64,000 nt of DNA from Candidatus Methylacidiphilales bacterium (GCA_028713655.1 JAQTNW010000016.1:1-64000), one strand, 5' to 3'; positions 15,374-24,784 are shown, counted from the first letter of the stretch. The notes: generated by a model not told the origin, from the letters alone. Numbers and translations are program-made.

Positions 15374-17551
15374 TTGATTCTTTATAAATTTTTGTCCCGT
15401 CCTTCCTGCGGCAACGCGTGTGCCACACGATGCGCCCTCATTATTGCGATCTGGGCGCTATTGTGGGCCTCTCACTCCGCTTTCGCTTCCGATCTGTTCC
15501 CATTCGTTCTGCCGTGGGATGATGCGGGACCCAGCGTTGCAAACGTGAGCGATTGGTCGGACAAACCCGCGGGCGCGCATGGATTTGTTGAGGCGCGCGG
15601 CGGTCATCTCTTTGCGGGGGAAAAGCGGATCCGGTTTTTCGGGGTAAATGTCGCATTCGGCGGAAACTTTCCCACACATCCGGACGCTGAAAAAATCGCG
15701 GCGCGCATGGCGAAGTTTGGAATCAACTGCGTGCGGTTTCATCACATGGACACCGGCATCACGCCAAACGGGCTCCTGCAGAAGGACAAGCGTACGCTCG
15801 ATCCCGAAATGCTGGATCGTCTGGATTACTTCATCGCCCAACTCAAGAAAAACGGAATCTACACAGACCTGAACCTGCATGTGGGACGCGAATATCCGGG
15901 GTTCAAAAAATGGGAAGGCGCACCGGGTTATTTCAAGGGCGTTGACAATTTTTTTCCGCCCATGATCGCGCTGCAACACGAGTACGCGCAGGCGCTGCTC
16001 ACGCATCTTAACCCCTACACCGGCATGGCCTACACGGATGAACCCGCCGTCGCTTTCGTCGAAATCAACAACGAGAACGGACTCATGAACGAGTGGAACA
16101 ATAAAGCGCTTGATGCAATGCCCGACCCCTATGCCGCGGATCTCCGCCGCCAGTGGAACGAATGGCTTTCAAAAAAGTACGGCTCGGACCAAAAGCTCGC
16201 AGCAAGCTGGAACCAGGACGCCAACGCCGGCTCCGCAGATATTTCACCCCGCCTTGGAGAAATTAATATTTTTCAACGAAAAGAAATCACCTCGCGCCCG
16301 CCCGCCGCGCAACGCGACTGGCATCGCTTTCTTTTCGACACCGAGATGGGTTATTGGACTGGCATGCGGCAGTTTATCCGGGACGAACTTCATGCCCATA
16401 GCCTCGTGGTCGGCTCGGCGGCTGGATACAGTCCGTGGCCCATCCAGGCGATGCTCGACGTTGTGGATGCGCACGCCTACTGGCAGCATCCTCATTTTCC
16501 GCACCGGCCCTGGGACCCAAACGATTGGACCGTCAATAACATTCCGATGGCCGGCGAACCCAATGGCGGTACTCTGCCCGGCCTGGCCATGATGCGGGTG
16601 GCCGACAAACCGTTCATCGTGACCGAGTACAATCACCCGGCGCCTAACACCTATTCGAGCGAGGCATTCCTCGAACTCTGCGCGGTGGCGGCCCTGCAGG
16701 ACTGGGACGGCGTCTTCGCGTTCGCCTATTCGCATCGCATGGATCAGTGGGATGCAGAGCGCATTCCGAACTTTTTCGACATCGATCAGCATCCTACAAA
16801 AATGACCACTCTTCCCGCCGCTGTGGCGTTGTTTTTGCGCGGCGATATCCAAGCGCCGGAACCGCACATCGCAGAAACGACACTCGACGACGCCGTTGAG
16901 TTGGTTGACAAAAGCAACTCATGGTCGAATGCCAGTGCTTACGGAATCCGGCGCGGGGAAACATTTCAACATCCGGTGGCGATGCGAATCGGGAATGCAA
17001 CAACACCCGTTTCCCTGGTCGCCAAAAGCGAAACGTCCGGCATAGCCAGCGACAACGGCGAACTCACATGGGATCCAACTTCACGCAGGATGCTCATCAA
17101 AAGTCCAAAATCCGTGTGCGTGGTGGGGACATTGCACTCCGGGGAAACGATAGACCTCGGCGGCGTGAGCATCATCCCCGGCGCAACCCTTCAGAATTGG
17201 GCGGCATTGACGGTCACAGTGATGGAAGGAGCGGATTTCAAAACGGCCACACGATTGCTGGTCACCGCCACCGGCAGTGTGGAAAACACGGACATGCACT
17301 GGAAGGACGCGTCGAGAAACAGCGTTGGCAGCGATTACGGGAAAGCCCCGTCTAGGCTGGAAGGCATACCGGCCACAATCACGCTGTCCCTGTCTGGGAA
17401 ATACAAGGCATGGGCCCTGGATGAGCGGGGCGCGAGAAAAAGCGAAGTGCCATTGAAAAGCGGAAACGGCACGCTGAGCATCGAACTTTCACCGGAACAA
17501 AAAACGCTCTGGTGGGAAATCGCGGCTGAAGGATTGGACGCAAAGAAATAA
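15374..17551 (+). CDS. Secreted glycoside hydrolase, clan GH-A (cellulase-like)
   Basis: 725 residues starting at a TTG with a good ribosome site (aggaag, 6 bases upstream). The N-terminus has a long signal peptide ending SAFA near residue 38. Residues about 80-430 form a TIM barrel: RFFGVNVAF, NCVRFHHMD, DLNLHV, the acid/base NNE motif (Glu234 in VEINNENGL) and the nucleophile Glu418 in FIVTEYNHP. This pair at strands 4 and 7 defines clan GH-A. The C-terminal 300 residues look like beta-sandwich accessory domains. It probably attacks plant- or algal-type polysaccharide outside the cytoplasm; the exact GH family is not clear to me. Confidence 0.8.
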   Translation: MILYKFLSRPSCGNACATRCALIIAIWALLWASHSAFASDLFPFVLPWDDAGPSVANVSDWSDKPAGAHGFVEARGGHLFAGEKRIRFFGVNVAFGGNFPTHPDAEKIAARMAKFGINCVRFHHMDTGITPNGLLQKDKRTLDPEMLDRLDYFIAQLKKNGIYTDLNLHVGREYPGFKKWEGAPGYFKGVDNFFPPMIALQHEYAQALLTHLNPYTGMAYTDEPAVAFVEINNENGLMNEWNNKALDAMPDPYAADLRRQWNEWLSKKYGSDQKLAASWNQDANAGSADISPRLGEINIFQRKEITSRPPAAQRDWHRFLFDTEMGYWTGMRQFIRDELHAHSLVVGSAAGYSPWPIQAMLDVVDAHAYWQHPHFPHRPWDPNDWTVNNIPMAGEPNGGTLPGLAMMRVADKPFIVTEYNHPAPNTYSSEAFLELCAVAALQDWDGVFAFAYSHRMDQWDAERIPNFFDIDQHPTKMTTLPAAVALFLRGDIQAPEPHIAETTLDDAVELVDKSNSWSNASAYGIRRGETFQHPVAMRIGNATTPVSLVAKSETSGIASDNGELTWDPTSRRMLIKSPKSVCVVGTLHSGETIDLGGVSIIPGATLQNWAALTVTVMEGADFKTATRLLVTATGSVENTDMHWKDASRNSVGSDYGKAPSRLEGIPATITLSLSGKYKAWALDERGARKSEVPLKSGNGTLSIELSPEQKTLWWEIAAEGLDAKK

Positions 17552-17604
17552 GATTTCTCACAAAGATTGATTGGCATTTTTATAATTTATACTAACGTGG
17601 CGGC

Positions 17605-18243
17605 ATGCCCCAAGAGCAGGAACTTGAGATTTCAAAGGCCAGAAAGATCATCCACGATCTCAACAACAATCTCATGGCCATTCGCGGCCACATTTACCTG
17701 GCCCTCCTGGAAGCGCCGAAAGAATCCAAGCTGCGCCTCCACCTGGAACAAATCCATGAGGCGGTCCAAAGCGCCATTTCCATCAGCGCCGAAATGGAAG
17801 GCACTCCCTCGTCCTCACACGAACCGATTCCCGACCCTCCCGAAACTCCTCCGGCAAAAGCCAAAGGCACCATCCTGATCGCGGAGGATGATGCAATGAT
17901 GCGCGACATGTTGAAGTTCACGCTGGAAAAAACAGGATACACGGTCCTGACAGCCTCGGATGGCGAAGTTGCGGTGAATCTCTACCGGCAATCTGCCGCT
18001 GACATTCAGCTGGTTTTGCTGGATCTGACCATGCCAAAACTCAACGGGATCGAAGCGTTTACCGAGATGAAAAGGATCAATCCGAAGGCGACCGGGCTCC
18101 TGATCAGCGGTTTCCCGGAGCGGGAAATCAATCAACAGGCCCGCGATAACGGTTTCGCGGGTTACATTCACAAACCCTGCAGCCTTGGAGACATGCTGGC
18201 GGTGATCCACGGCGCCATCCCCGATTCACCTTCAGCAACCTAA
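17605..18243 (+). CDS. Receiver-domain protein with an N-terminal orphan H-box helix
   Basis: 212 residues. Residues 1-65 form a helical hairpin with IIHDLNNNLMAIRGHI (His17), which looks like the H-box of a histidine-kinase dimerisation domain, but no ATPase domain follows. After a Pro-rich linker (72-86) comes a receiver with E94-D95-D96, acceptor Asp140 in VLLDLTMPKLNG and a C-terminal IHKPCS Lys. It could act as a combined phosphotransfer/receiver protein fed by a kinase elsewhere. It stands between the GH-A hydrolase and the SDR, not next to a kinase gene. Confidence 0.8.
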   Translation: MPQEQELEISKARKIIHDLNNNLMAIRGHIYLALLEAPKESKLRLHLEQIHEAVQSAISISAEMEGTPSSSHEPIPDPPETPPAKAKGTILIAEDDAMMRDMLKFTLEKTGYTVLTASDGEVAVNLYRQSAADIQLVLLDLTMPKLNGIEAFTEMKRINPKATGLLISGFPEREINQQARDNGFAGYIHKPCSLGDMLAVIHGAIPDSPSAT

Positions 18244-18272
18244 AATTCATCCGGCACACAAGTTTTCTGCTT

Positions 18273-18965
18273 ATGTCCAAACTCATCGTCATTACCGGAG
18301 CCACCCGCGGACTGGGCCTGGCGCTCACCCGCTATTTCGCGAGCGAAGGGCACACCGTCATCGGCTGCGGACGGTCCCAGGACAAAATCGACGCCTTGAA
18401 TGCCGAGCTGGCCGAGCCTCACTTGTTCCAAAAAGTTGATATCGCCAACGACTCTGAAGTCAGGAATTGGGCCCGGCACGTACTCGAATCCTACGGCCCT
18501 CCGGATTTCCTGCTGAACAATGCGGCGCTAATGAACCCGACCAGGCCGCTCTGGGAAATTGAGGCCGTGGAATTTGATCCGGTCATCGACGTGAACATCA
18601 AGGGAACGGCAAATGTCATCCGGCATTTTGTGCCCGCCATGGCGGCGCGGAAACGCGGGGTCGTTGTGAATTTCAGTTCCGGCTGGGGCCGCTCCACATC
18701 GCCGGAGGTCGCACCCTACTGCGCCACCAAATGGGCAATCGAAGGCCTGACCCAGGCCCTTGCCCAGGAGCTGCCGCAAGGCATGGCTGCAGTGGCCCTC
18801 AATCCCGGAATTATCGATACCGACATGCTAAGATCCTGCTGGGCGGATGGGGCATCCGCCTATCCGGCGCCGGAACTCTGGATCAAAAAGGCCGGGCCTT
18901 ATATCCAGAAGCTTGGCTCCAAAAACAATGGGAATTCCCTCAGCGTACCCGGAGCGACAGATTAA
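18273..18965 (+). CDS. Short-chain dehydrogenase/reductase
   Basis: 230 residues, classical SDR. The motifs are TGATRGLG (residues 8-15) for the cofactor, NNAA (82-85), catalytic Ser135/136, Tyr149 and Lys153 (YCATK), and the PGIIDTDM segment after the catalytic core. The Arg in GCGRS after strand 2 favours NADP(H). The substrate is unknown. It ends just before a repeat-rich gap with a terminator-like hairpin. Confidence 0.87.
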   Translation: MSKLIVITGATRGLGLALTRYFASEGHTVIGCGRSQDKIDALNAELAEPHLFQKVDIANDSEVRNWARHVLESYGPPDFLLNNAALMNPTRPLWEIEAVEFDPVIDVNIKGTANVIRHFVPAMAARKRGVVVNFSSGWGRSTSPEVAPYCATKWAIEGLTQALAQELPQGMAAVALNPGIIDTDMLRSCWADGASAYPAPELWIKKAGPYIQKLGSKNNGNSLSVPGATD

Positions 18966-18971
18966 GCTGGT

Positions 18972-19140
18972 TGAACCACGAAGTCACCAAGACACGAAGA
19001 ACGTCTGAACTGTATTTAACAAGCAACAAAAATGGGTTCTCGGGCAAAGACACAAAAGCGCAAAGGAAAACTTAAATCCCAAACTCTAAAATCTGCGCCT
19101 ATCTGTGTAAATCCGTGTTTATCCGTGGTTCAAATTCAAC
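18972..19140 (+). repeat. Modular intergenic repeats
   Basis: Two degenerate modules: accacgaagtcaccaagaca with acacgaagaa, then aaagacacaaaagcgcaaag; these are followed by the tccgtgtttatccgtggttc module at 19110-19132. The same words recur, in either orientation, at the other repeat clusters of this window. Confidence 0.6.
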
Positions 19141-19156
19141 TCTTTGTTTTTTCTTC

Positions 19157-19182
19157 GCACCTTCGAGTGAGAAGGTGCTTTT
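19157..19182 (+). terminator. Rho-independent terminator-like hairpin
   Basis: Stem gcaccttc/gaaggtgc (8 bp, loop gagtga) followed by tttt. It would end transcription from the SDR side, facing the convergent ACT-domain gene. Confidence 0.6.
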
Positions 19183-19193
19183 GAAATCCAAGT

Positions 19194-19661
19194 TCAGCGC
19201 GAGATATCCCCCTGCACCAGCACCCGGAACCCCTGCCGCATCAGCACCTGGGTTCCAATCTCGGTGTCTTCCAAATGCATCGCCAAAGCCGATTTGCTTT
19301 TCGGCCGGACAAGAAACGAATAGGTGTAATGAATATTGATCTCGGCCTGCAGCAAAGCAGCCAGGATCTTTTGCAAATCCGTTGCGGCATCAAACTCAAC
19401 GACCAACAGGTCAGTCTCGACAAAGACAATGCCCTGCTCGCGCAACACCTGGCGGGCACCGTCGGGATCATCCACGACCATGCGCAAAATCGAGCTGTCG
19501 GTCGTATCCAGGACCGTCAACGCCACCACATGAATTTCGCGGTCGGCAAAGAGTTTGATGATTTCGATAAGGCGTCCGACCTTGTTTTCCGTGAAAATGG
19601 AAAACTGTTTCACAGGCTCGGGCTGGGCTGATTTTAGGGTTTCCTTCGCCACACCGTCCAT
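19194..19661 (-). CDS. Tandem ACT-domain protein
   Basis: 155 residues with two ACT-type beta-alpha units: QFSIFTENKVGRLIEIIKLF at the start and DLLVVEFDAATDLQKILAAL in the second half. ACT domains bind amino acids and regulate enzymes or transport. There is no catalytic domain. Genes for TerC, an aminotransferase and an AsnC/Lrp regulator follow upstream on the same strand, so a role in amino acid sensing is plausible. Confidence 0.78.
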   Translation of the reverse strand: MDGVAKETLKSAQPEPVKQFSIFTENKVGRLIEIIKLFADREIHVVALTVLDTTDSSILRMVVDDPDGARQVLREQGIVFVETDLLVVEFDAATDLQKILAALLQAEINIHYTYSFLVRPKSKSALAMHLEDTEIGTQVLMRQGFRVLVQGDISR

Positions 19662-19702
19662 TTAACCACTTCCGGCGGAAAAAGCAATCCGCAGTGATGC
19701 GG

Positions 19703-20383
19703 TTAAATACTCCGTTTGCCATGATGCCACGCCCGCAGCCCGTGAACCAGCGCCGCCAACATGATCAATCCCATGACAAACCAGAATTGTTCCGTGGAAA
19801 AGTGCAACGCGCTGTTCCAAAGCCGTCCCGCACAACCTTGGAAAACCAGCTTCAATCCGATCCACGCCACCAACACATAGGCATAGACAACCAGCGCGGG
19901 GAACCGCTTGAGAAGGCCCAAAATCACAACAGCCGCAAACCGCATGGCTATCAGGCCCGACATGGCTCCGATGTAGATCACCCAAAGCTTGGTGGACATG
20001 CCCACAGCCGCCAGGACCGAATCGGCCGCAAAGGCCATGTCTGTCAATTCGATGGCAACAACAACGCCCCAAAATCCAAAATTTCCGGCCTTGGGTTCGC
20101 CTTTTTTTTTCGCTGGCCCCATGATATGGGCCGCCGCCAGCCAGATCAGGTAAGCCCCGCCTGCTACCTGCAAAAACCAGAATTGGATGATCCATTTCGC
20201 GCAAAGGATTGCAAGAAACCGGAGTATAAAAGCCCCCAGAAGGCCGTAAAACAGCGCCCGCTTCTGGAGGTCCGGCCGCAACGTTTGGGCCAGGGCGGCG
20301 AGCACCACCGCATTGTCAGCCGACAAAACAACCTCCAGCCCCGCCAGGGTCAGGATCGTCGGCAGGTCAACCCAAAGGATCAT
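19703..20383 (-). CDS. TerC-family membrane protein
   Basis: 226 residues, about seven transmembrane helices. It has the family signature LEVVLSADNAVVLA in helix 1 and the second acidic motif VVAIELTDMAFAADSVLAA in the middle, which hold the metal-binding acidic residues. The family includes Mn2+ exporters (MeeF/MeeY, Alx) and tellurite-resistance proteins. Only 43 bases separate it from the aminotransferase gene, which leaves no room for the yybP-ykoY riboswitch often found in front of this family. Confidence 0.85.
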   Translation of the reverse strand: MILWVDLPTILTLAGLEVVLSADNAVVLAALAQTLRPDLQKRALFYGLLGAFILRFLAILCAKWIIQFWFLQVAGGAYLIWLAAAHIMGPAKKKGEPKAGNFGFWGVVVAIELTDMAFAADSVLAAVGMSTKLWVIYIGAMSGLIAMRFAAVVILGLLKRFPALVVYAYVLVAWIGLKLVFQGCAGRLWNSALHFSTEQFWFVMGLIMLAALVHGLRAWHHGKRSI

Positions 20384-20426
20384 CGGGGGGCGTCCTCAAA
20401 CTTTTTGAAAATCGGAACGCTCCCGG

Positions 20427-21605
20427 TCATTTCCGGCCCTTGACAAAATCCGCGATCCTTTCGACGGCTGTCTCCAACTGGTCCATGGCCGTGGCGTAGC
20501 TGCAGCGCACAAAACCTTCACCGCAGGGGCCGAATGCATCGCCCGGCACCACAGCCACCTTTTTTTCCTCCAGCAAGCGGATGGCAAATTCCCTGCTTCC
20601 CAGGCCGGTGGAACGGATGTCCGGAAACAGATAAAACGCCCCTTTGGGCTCATGGCAGGGCAAGCCCATGTTCTTGAAATGATGCACCAGAAAATTCCGG
20701 CGCCTGCGGTATTCCTCGCGCATGGACTGCATGGCTGCATCTCCGTTTCGCAGGGCTTCCACAGCCGCTTCCTGGCTGATAATAGACGCGCAGAGCATCG
20801 AATATTGGTGGACCCGCATCATGGCCTCGGTCAACTCGGCCGGTGCGCAGGCATACCCGATCCGGAACCCGGTCATCGCATACGCCTTGCTGAAGCCGTT
20901 GAGGAACACCGTCCTTTCGCGCATGCCCGGCACGCTGGCAATTGAGGGCAATTCCCCCTCATAACTCAAGTCTGAATAAATCTCATCCGTCAACACGACA
21001 AGATCATGCTCGATGCAAAGCTCCGCGATTTTTTCCTGTTCGCTGCGTGGCAGGATCGCCCCCGTGGGATTGGTCGGGAAATTCAACATGAGCGCGCGGC
21101 TTTTGGGCGTCAATACACGGCGGATATCTTCCGCCTTCAAGACAAACCCGTCTTCCGCGCGGGTGGGTACCGCCACCGGACGGCCATGCGCCAGCACAAC
21201 GCTGGGATTATAGGAAACATAACAGGGCTCGTGGTAAAGAATCTCGTCGCCGGGGTTGATAATGGCGCGCAACGCGATATCCAACGCCTCGGAAACGCCA
21301 ACCGAAACAAGCACCTCGCTCTTCCAGTCGTATTCAACGCCATACCGCTTTCCCACAAAGGCGGAGATTTCCCGCCTCAATGCGGGGGTTCCCAGGTTCG
21401 AGGTGTAGCCGGTCTTGCCGCGTTCGAGCGCGTAAATCGCGGCCTCACGGATATGCCAGGGCGTGACAAAATCCGGCTCCCCGATGCCGAGCGAAATGAC
21501 GTCGGACATCGACTGCACAATTTCAAAAAAATCGCGGATGCCGCTGCGCGGAATTTTTTGGACATGCCGCGCCACATGCGATGTGGAATGGTTCTCTGTT
21601 TTCAT
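20427..21605 (-). CDS. Aminotransferase class I (aspartate aminotransferase-like, PLP)
   Basis: 392 residues, fold type I. Visible motifs are SLGIGEPDF near the N-terminus, the PLP phosphate site SVGVSEALD, NFPTNPTGAIL with the conserved Asn, DEIYSDL with the ring-binding Asp/Tyr, the Schiff-base Lys in NGFSKAYAMTGFRIGY and the C-terminal carboxylate-binding RCSYA Arg. It transfers amino groups between an amino acid and 2-oxo acid. The group is that of broad-range or aromatic/aspartate enzymes; the exact substrate is open. An AsnC/Lrp gene lies 44 bases upstream in the same direction. Confidence 0.87.
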   Translation of the reverse strand: MKTENHSTSHVARHVQKIPRSGIRDFFEIVQSMSDVISLGIGEPDFVTPWHIREAAIYALERGKTGYTSNLGTPALRREISAFVGKRYGVEYDWKSEVLVSVGVSEALDIALRAIINPGDEILYHEPCYVSYNPSVVLAHGRPVAVPTRAEDGFVLKAEDIRRVLTPKSRALMLNFPTNPTGAILPRSEQEKIAELCIEHDLVVLTDEIYSDLSYEGELPSIASVPGMRERTVFLNGFSKAYAMTGFRIGYACAPAELTEAMMRVHQYSMLCASIISQEAAVEALRNGDAAMQSMREEYRRRRNFLVHHFKNMGLPCHEPKGAFYLFPDIRSTGLGSREFAIRLLEEKKVAVVPGDAFGPCGEGFVRCSYATAMDQLETAVERIADFVKGRK

Positions 21606-21649
21606 ACCGGTAATGAAGCTATTGCCTGTTTGGCAAGGCTGTTCCTGCT

Positions 21650-22129
21650 TTACGGTGAAACTTTAAGGCGTTCCTCGAATGTTTCCTCGGCAAAAAGCGC
21701 GCCCTGCTCCTTGTAGGTCTTCAGCATGAAATGCGTGGCGGTGGAAAGAACCCCATGTATGGTGGCGAGCTTTTCCGAGACAAAGGTGGCGACTTTTTTC
21801 AAGTCCGCCCCTTCGACAATAACCAGCAAATCGTAGCCTCCGCTCATGAGATAGCAGGTCTTTACTTCCTCATATTTGGCAATGCGCGCGGCCAGCCGAT
21901 TGAATCCGCCCTCGCGTTCTGGCGTGATTTTGACTTCAATGACGGCCCGGACCATGTTGCGGTTGGCTTTTTCATCGTCCACAAGGGCCTTGTAGCCCAG
22001 AATGACCCGGTCCTCCTCCATCTGTTTGATCTGGCGGCGCACCTCTTCCACCGGGCGTTTCAGCATCTGGCCGATTTTTTCCGGTGACGTCAGGGCGTCA
22101 TTTTCCAATATATTCAGAATCTCGTGCAT
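21650..22129 (-). CDS. AsnC/Lrp-family transcription regulator
   Basis: The start MHEILNILEN gives 159 residues. An N-terminal winged HTH (SPEKIGQMLKRPVEEVRRQIKQ, then GYKALVDDEK) precedes a C-terminal RAM/ACT-like ligand domain (VIEVKITPERE, CYLMSGGYDLLVIVEG). The size and order are those of Lrp/AsnC proteins, which form octamers and respond to amino acids. Given the position it probably controls the aminotransferase gene downstream. Confidence 0.87.
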   Translation of the reverse strand: MHEILNILENDALTSPEKIGQMLKRPVEEVRRQIKQMEEDRVILGYKALVDDEKANRNMVRAVIEVKITPEREGGFNRLAARIAKYEEVKTCYLMSGGYDLLVIVEGADLKKVATFVSEKLATIHGVLSTATHFMLKTYKEQGALFAEETFEERLKVSP

Positions 22130-22181
22130 GGAAGCAGTATAGGAGATTGCAGGCCACTTGGCCAGAGCGGGTTTTTGGAAA

Positions 22182-22206
22182 TCCCCTCTATCAAGAGGGA
22201 CAGAAA
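22182..22206. repeat. Palindromic repeat B, copy 2
   Basis: Hairpin tcccctctatcaagaggga followed by cagaaa; the reverse complement is at 13535-13560. It lies in the 80-base gap between the lipoprotein and AsnC/Lrp genes. Confidence 0.5.
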
Positions 22207-22209
22207 CGC

Positions 22210-22647
22210 TCAGGGCACGATGAATATCTTGCCGGTATAGGGGCAACGCACCTGGGTGCCGGGAGCGATTCCGCGCACGTCCACATCGCCGGCATACTGC
22301 GCATAGGGACTGCGTACGATTCCCGGCTTGCCTGAAACTTTGGTTGCGAGCGGGTATTTGGCCTGTTGGGCCGTGGACGGACTGGCGGCATTGGCGGGAG
22401 TTGCGGATGAATTGGACCACGGTTTCGGTTCGCTGGATGCTGGTTTCTGTTGGTTATAAACAGGCGTCGAATTGCTGGTTTGGGCAGTGGTTCCAGTGGC
22501 CGGTTGTTGGCCGGGCGGAACAGTTCCATCCGCCACGGGCTGGCCATTGGCATCCGTGGTGTACTGCGGGGAAGCATAATAATCAGGGCTGCTCGACGCA
22601 CAGCCCGCAATGACGGCACAAAATAAGATGACGAACGGGAATCTCAT
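22210..22647 (-). CDS. Small lipoprotein, low-complexity
   Basis: 145 residues with a lipobox: signal MRFPFVILFCAVIAGC, cleaved before Cys16. The middle is Ser/Thr/Pro/Gln/Ala-rich and unstructured. The C-terminal 40 residues are ordered (DVDVRGIAPGTQVRCPYTG), with a CPYTGK motif reminiscent of a small cysteine/aromatic hairpin. It is probably anchored in a membrane facing the periplasm. Function unknown. Confidence 0.75.
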   Translation of the reverse strand: MRFPFVILFCAVIAGCASSSPDYYASPQYTTDANGQPVADGTVPPGQQPATGTTAQTSNSTPVYNQQKPASSEPKPWSNSSATPANAASPSTAQQAKYPLATKVSGKPGIVRSPYAQYAGDVDVRGIAPGTQVRCPYTGKIFIVP

Positions 22648-22679
22648 AGCTTGAACTTAGCCTGCTTATCTCACACGCG

Positions 22680-24773
22680 TCACGAAAATTCCCCTCGGAT
22701 ATTTTCAAACTTTTTCTCAGCCAATTGCGTGAGCTCAAATTTCAACTCGTAGGAAGCTTCTTCTTCGGGTTTTAAATCAAGCTGCCAGCCGCACAACCAG
22801 GCATTGCCCTGGCGCACCAGCGGACTTCCCATGTCGGCCTCGCTCTTGCCTAAGACCGGATAAGACCAGAGCACAACAGGTTGGTCCGCGCGGACGGAAA
22901 GCGCAAAACCCGAGCTGCCGCCTTGGATTTCAAGGGTTTGCGACTGGCCTTCATACCAGGATTCGTCCAACAAATGGATTTTCCCGGGCAAAACCACACG
23001 GTCCAGCCCGGTATCGTTCAAGGGGACAAAAAAATTCATTTCCGTTGAAAAACACGATTCCACCCGCAATTGGCCTTCGTTCCTGATCTTGTAACGCAGG
23101 CTGAAGCTGGATCCATCCGCTTCCCAACGGTAGGTTTTCCCCACCCTCAGAGCCTGCCTGGCACCACTTTGAAAAAACCCGCCCAACCGCTCCAATTCCA
23201 CCTCAACACCGCCTCCTGCTTTTTCCGCCCGGACCAGCCTGTAGCTCCCGTTTGCAAAATCGCCCAACTCCCGGAACCGGCCCTGGTTGAGCTCCTCGGT
23301 TGTGGTATGCCTGTTGAAAAATCGATCCAGGAAACAGCGACGCTCAACCGTATCGAAGAAATGGGCGGGATCTGAAACATCGGGCCGGGCGGAATCCCCT
23401 TTGTTCAAATCCGACTCCGGGCGGCGCGTCAGCGTGTTCGCCAGATTATGCCGCGGAGGCAGAAGTGAAAATTCAAAGACACTGCCGCCGCGCTCGGGCG
23501 CCAGGCCCATGGAAATCCTGGAGTTGGAAACCTGCACCTCCTCGCGCCCATCCGCATCAAAATCGGTTATCTCAAGTAAAAAGTCAGTCAGATTGCGCCA
23601 AATCCGGGTTTGCGCCTCCAGCAGGCGCCGCCAGATGGCCTGTCGCAGGCCGGGCAGATAAATGCCGCCGGACGTGCCGTGCCAGTAGGCCGTGTTGCAC
23701 TGACATTGCCAGAGCAAATCACGGACCGCCTCCCGGTCCGCGGCGGGCGCCTCATCCAGATGCGACTTCAGCCAGAGCCCCTTTTTTTCCATCAGGTTCG
23801 ATTCGAAATAACGGCCCCGGAACCCGCCCCAGGAACCCGCCCGGAAAAACGGCAGGAAACGCCCGGCATCGTGCCTCTGCTCCAGGTTCTGCCGGGCACT
23901 GACAAATTGCTTGCGGCTTTCATCCGGCAATGACCACATGCCCAGTTCCGTGCCCGGACCGGCGGGAATATAACAGCGCCCGCGCGGAGGCTCCCCGGCC
24001 AGCACCTCCGTAAACGTCTTGAGCCTCAACCAGTCCCCGGCCTCGCTCAAAACGGCAAATAACCGGTCCATGCAGCCGGATTGCTGCACCTTTTCATGAC
24101 TGCCGGGCCAAACCCCCCAGCGTTCCGCATGGTCATAGAATGTCAGGCTCAGGCCAAGCCCGCGATTGGCCATGCGCCGAAGGTACGCGATCAATTCTTC
24201 AACGGCGCCGTAGGGAATCAGGCGGTGCAAATTCGAATCCCGGGGAAACAACCGCAAGACCCGTCCGAAATGTTCGGTCACATGGTATCCGTGCAAATCG
24301 GCTTCGGGGACGCCCGCCTGGATGAAATGTTCGCCTCCGATGAGCGTATAATCCAGGCCCGCCCGGTGAAAGGTGGCGGCCAATGAATTTTCCCAGACGC
24401 CTTCGGCCAGCCAGATTCCCTTCGGCGTTATGCCGAGTCGCGAATCCATCCATTCATGCATGAGCCGGATCTGGTCCCGCCGGTCATCCTCCCCAATTTC
24501 AGCAAAAATCGGTTCGTAAAATCCGTCCGATAAAACCTCAACCTGACGCGCCGCTATAAGCCATTTCAGCTTTTCGAGGTATTCCGGGTGGTTTTTCTCA
24601 AAAAAAAGCAGGAGCGGCCCCGAATAGGAAAGATTGAACTTCAGCCGGGGATGGCGCTCTATCGCATCGAGAATCGGCCCATAACACTTGCGGAAACAGT
24701 CCTCCAGGACACCGGGCGGGTTCCCAACCGGCTGGTGATGATGCAGCGCAATCTGCAGGTTGACATACTTCAT
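22680..24773 (-). CDS. GH57 4-alpha-glucanotransferase/amylase
   Basis: The ATG at 24773 (with gaggg 8 bases upstream) gives 697 residues. The GH57 motifs are in order: HHHQPVG (residues 11-17), nucleophile Glu124 in GIWLAEGVWE and acid/base Asp214 in TFYDHAERWG. Those two positions agree almost exactly with the characterised 4-alpha-glucanotransferase of Thermococcus (Glu123, Asp214). The C-terminal half (about 390-690) is the beta-rich domain typical of that enzyme type (DUF1925/1926). It rearranges alpha-1,4-glucan chains in the cytoplasm. It is the last gene of the glycogen operon, after a second GH57 gene. Confidence 0.9.
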   Translation of the reverse strand: MKYVNLQIALHHHQPVGNPPGVLEDCFRKCYGPILDAIERHPRLKFNLSYSGPLLLFFEKNHPEYLEKLKWLIAARQVEVLSDGFYEPIFAEIGEDDRRDQIRLMHEWMDSRLGITPKGIWLAEGVWENSLAATFHRAGLDYTLIGGEHFIQAGVPEADLHGYHVTEHFGRVLRLFPRDSNLHRLIPYGAVEELIAYLRRMANRGLGLSLTFYDHAERWGVWPGSHEKVQQSGCMDRLFAVLSEAGDWLRLKTFTEVLAGEPPRGRCYIPAGPGTELGMWSLPDESRKQFVSARQNLEQRHDAGRFLPFFRAGSWGGFRGRYFESNLMEKKGLWLKSHLDEAPAADREAVRDLLWQCQCNTAYWHGTSGGIYLPGLRQAIWRRLLEAQTRIWRNLTDFLLEITDFDADGREEVQVSNSRISMGLAPERGGSVFEFSLLPPRHNLANTLTRRPESDLNKGDSARPDVSDPAHFFDTVERRCFLDRFFNRHTTTEELNQGRFRELGDFANGSYRLVRAEKAGGGVEVELERLGGFFQSGARQALRVGKTYRWEADGSSFSLRYKIRNEGQLRVESCFSTEMNFFVPLNDTGLDRVVLPGKIHLLDESWYEGQSQTLEIQGGSSGFALSVRADQPVVLWSYPVLGKSEADMGSPLVRQGNAWLCGWQLDLKPEEEASYELKFELTQLAEKKFENIRGEFS

Positions 24774-24784
24774 GAAAGAGACCC

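Noticed and set aside
20384-20426. yybP-ykoY manganese riboswitch before terC
   Set aside because: Only 43 bases separate terC from the upstream gene, too short for the riboswitch.
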